Positions 62,145 through 64,000 of a stretch of 64,000 bases of DNA are shown here, piece by piece. The translations under genes were made by a program, and so were the position numbers. Numbering within the stretch: position 1 is the first letter of the stretch; the number at the start of each line of letters is the position of its first letter. Source of the DNA: Septoria linicola (taxonomy: Eukaryota > Ascomycota > Dothideomycetes > Mycosphaerellales > Mycosphaerellaceae); the NCBI GenBank assembly GCA_024114885.1, contig CP099427.1, positions 558,001 through 622,000 on the forward strand, written 5' to 3'. A model generated the notes under the pieces. The model searched no databases, was not told the origin of the DNA, and saw only the letters and a list, made by a program, of their open reading frames with translations.

Positions 62145-63092
62145 ATCTGCAACAAAAGTCGTAATTGTAGCAAAATCGATACAGTGTATAAGAGATGTAG
62201 ACTTAAAAAAGTAGAAAATCTGTATTCACATACACATGCATGTGCAGACATCAGCACTGGTCGAAACGACCAGAGCAGCAACAAACGGTAACGATACGGG
62301 CACTGACAATGAATAGACTACATATCACAGCGAAAAAGCAAAAGCAAAAAGAAGTCCGACTCCGGTATGATTCGAACATACGTCCTCGTGGACACCTATC
62401 CCAGTACAGCATCGCTGCACCGGGATATGGTGATAATGGCCAACGCGCTCTGACCACTGAGCTATGAAGTCTTTTGAATCGTTGTGAGAGCGACCACAAA
62501 CGGCGAATATGGAGTCTATCAGCCAGTGACTGGCCGGCTCTCTTTTTGGGAAGAAGGATCGAGAGTCTTCCGACGGAGAATCGAGACGGAAGGGAGAAAG
62601 AAAGATAGTGTCCGTTCAGCGACGGTTTGTTGTTTATTTCCATTCGACGGTTTAGATGATGGAGTAGCAGCAGCAACAGACGATGTACGTTTCGCTAGCA
62701 GAAGCTGATGTATAGGTCAGCAAACAGGACCCAGTACTTTCTTGGTTGTCCTCGAGAGATTACTGTCACCACCGGCGCCGCCTACTTCTGTTGTTGGTTT
62801 CGGGTGTGGGAAAGGGGAAAAAAAAGGAAATCGTGGAGATAAAAAACGAGTGTATTTTTGTCAGGAGTTACATTCTCAACGCTAACTAGTAGGGCGGCCT
62901 CCTGCTACTCCCTCGACTAGGGTGAATAATACAGCGATTTTATTATTTTGTTGTTTGACAGTACGAAAGACCAGCACCACAATCGACATTACTACTACCA
63001 CAACCTCGATCTAGCTACGAGTCCTCATAGCACCCACCACGCAATGCCTACTCCCTGCCTCCACCCCACCACCACCACCACTCCTTCACCGA
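62145..63092. other. Convergent intergenic region holding the tRNA-like gene
   Basis: Apart from the tRNA-like unit at 62357-62471, this holds the 3' flanks of ERJ5 and the membrane-protein gene. A purine-rich run (GGGGAAAAAAAAGGAAA) sits near 62813-62829. No other gene supported. Confidence 0.45.
62357..62471 (-). tRNA. tRNA-like Pol III gene, intron-bearing or degenerate, anticodon unclear
   Basis: The minus strand has a consensus A box (TAGCTCAGTGG) and B box (GTTCGAATC), a T-arm GTATG-TTCGAAT-CATAC, a D-stem GCTC/GAGC and a 7-bp acceptor helix (GACTTCA with CGGAGTC; one wobble and one A-C mismatch). A TTTTT terminator follows at 62350-62346. Between D-arm and T-arm is an enlarged region containing a roughly 18-bp hairpin (CACC...TATCCCGGTGCAGC with GCTGTACTGGGATA...GGTG), which could be an intron. 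A 5-bp anticodon stem, CGTTG with CCACG, has one mismatch, and the loop lacks the universal U33 in the expected place, so I cannot assign an amino acid. It may be a pseudo-tRNA or a tRNA-derived element. Confidence 0.6.
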
Positions 63093-63980
63093 TCATCCAC
63101 TACCCACAGTCGTCGGCCGAATAACAATCGGCTCCTGCCCCTCTCCCACCTCCGCACTCGTCTCCGCCGCTCCCGTCCCACTCGGCGGATCTACAAAAGT
63201 AGTCTGCGTCACAGTCGGCGTAGGACCCGGTGAGATGACATTTCCAGAAGCATCTTTTGTGACCATTTTCACGCTCGTGACGGTACTTTGCTCAGGGCCG
63301 ACGGTGACGAGTGCGATGCCGGCGGAAGTCGTGGTCGCAGAGGGAGATTTGTTGAGACCGCCAAGGAGGCTGGCTATGTCCGAGGCCATGGCTGCTGCGG
63401 CGGAGGAGGGGTTGGGTGTGCTGCTGGAGGAGGATGAAGAGGAGGAGGTGGAGGTGGAAGTCGAAGTTGATGAGGAGATGCTTGGAGTAGCGGTGATTGT
63501 GATCAGCTCCGTTACGGCGTCTGGGTGTCCTTGTGGGAGGACGAAGTTGGGGGCAATGTTGATGGCCGGTGGTTGTTGTTGTTGTTGTTGTTGGGCTGGT
63601 GTCAGACCGAGACAGTCGCAAGATGTGCTTGAGACTGCTGCGGTGCCTTGACCTGCCCAGGGAAAGAGGCGAGAGGGCGCGTTGTTGTAGAGGCCGATGA
63701 TGGTGTAGGCGAATATGATGGTGCTTTCGAAGAAAATGACCGCCACGAGAAGGATGAAGAGAGGGAGCGGCATGTAGATGCCAGACTTTCTTCGCGGCTC
63801 CGGGTAGTGTTCGCGAACATACTCTCGAGGTGTTCGTGGAGGCTGCGGATGTGACGGCGGTGTTGAAGCTTTGGCACCGAAGAGTGTCGAGAACCGTGGT
63901 GGTTGGTCCTTCTTGTCGTGGAACTCTTGGACATCGATGCCAAGGTGAGGAGATGCACGACCTTTCTTCTTCATCGCCAT
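63093..63980 (-). CDS. Single-pass membrane protein, start possibly beyond window
   Basis: 295 residues from the ATG at 63980 (MAMKKKGRASPHLGIDVQEF). A basic cytoplasmic N-terminus of about 68 residues is followed by one membrane helix (PLPLFILLVAVIFFESTIIF). The rest is extracytoplasmic, rich in Ser/Thr/Pro. A polyglutamine run (QQQQQQQ) and a long Ser/Thr tract (SSSTSTSTSTSSSSSS) are encoded by short tandem repeats. The frame stays open to the window edge (codons for EEEDAD precede the ATG), so more N-terminal sequence may lie outside. The layout recalls fungal wall-stress sensors, but no cysteine-rich WSC domain is present. Function unknown. Confidence 0.75.
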   Translation of the reverse strand: MAMKKKGRASPHLGIDVQEFHDKKDQPPRFSTLFGAKASTPPSHPQPPRTPREYVREHYPEPRRKSGIYMPLPLFILLVAVIFFESTIIFAYTIIGLYNNAPSRLFPWAGQGTAAVSSTSCDCLGLTPAQQQQQQQPPAINIAPNFVLPQGHPDAVTELITITATPSISSSTSTSTSTSSSSSSSSSTPNPSSAAAAMASDIASLLGGLNKSPSATTTSAGIALVTVGPEQSTVTSVKMVTKDASGNVISPGPTPTVTQTTFVDPPSGTGAAETSAEVGEGQEPIVIRPTTVGSG

Positions 63981-64000
63981 GTCTGCATCTTCCTCCTCAG

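Noticed and set aside
1..64000. CRISPR arrays, bacterial operons or prophage
   Set aside because: Genes have spliceosomal introns and fungal families; no direct-repeat/spacer array was seen.

Overview
The window is nuclear DNA of a filamentous ascomycete. The genes are compact. Introns are short (about 46-75 nt in most cases) with GTAAGT-like donors and CTAAC/CTGAC branch sites, UTRs are pyrimidine-rich, and the families are fungal: a Zn2Cys6 regulator, DUF3433 and DUF6594 proteins, EAF1, and a type II membrane GH3. The left edge carries a saturated repeat-induced point mutation (RIP) footprint. The overall character suggests a dothideomycete, perhaps Mycosphaerellales, but that placement is inference.

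Layout. 1-1.85 kb: a wrecked repeat almost devoid of CpA/TpG, ending sharply at a small inverted/tandem repeat. 2.2-6.3 kb: housekeeping genes SDHB, proteasome beta6 and PNO1. 6.3-10.6 kb: weaker, lineage-specific material, including a WW-domain/acidic-tail protein with an in-frame stop and a secreted repeat protein. 10.6-23.8 kb: PEX10, a BAR-PH-ArfGAP, MAK11 and the NuA4 scaffold EAF1. 24.6-35.4 kb: an accessory block with a frameshifted P450, a divergent Zn2Cys6 factor, a small ABM-fold protein, a membrane-anchored GH3 beta-glucosidase and a DUF3433 membrane protein. 35.6-42.5 kb: a CSC1/PHM7 channel, RPT4 and enolase. 43.7-53.4 kb: cell-surface and poorly characterised proteins (a GPI-type mannoprotein, two disordered proteins, a four-helix membrane protein, a probable organellar protein, a tiny CBM19-like secreted protein). 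54.1-62.5 kb: a Delta12 desaturase, a frameshifted DUF6594 protein, a disordered protein, PRA1, ERJ5 and a tRNA-like Pol III unit. 63.1-64 kb: a single-pass membrane protein at the right edge.

Shared roles. Two proteasome components (beta6 of the core, RPT4 of the base) and two ribosome-biogenesis factors (PNO1 for 40S, MAK11 for 60S) lie in this window. PRA1, ERJ5, the ArfGAP and the desaturase serve the ER/Golgi membrane system. The P450/Zn2Cys6/ABM/GH3 block is the only stretch that looks like a co-regulated accessory locus.

Exon structures were assembled by hand from splice signals and reading frame. Positions given as exact are those where frame and phase agree across every junction. 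I ran no database search; all family names rest on motif recognition.
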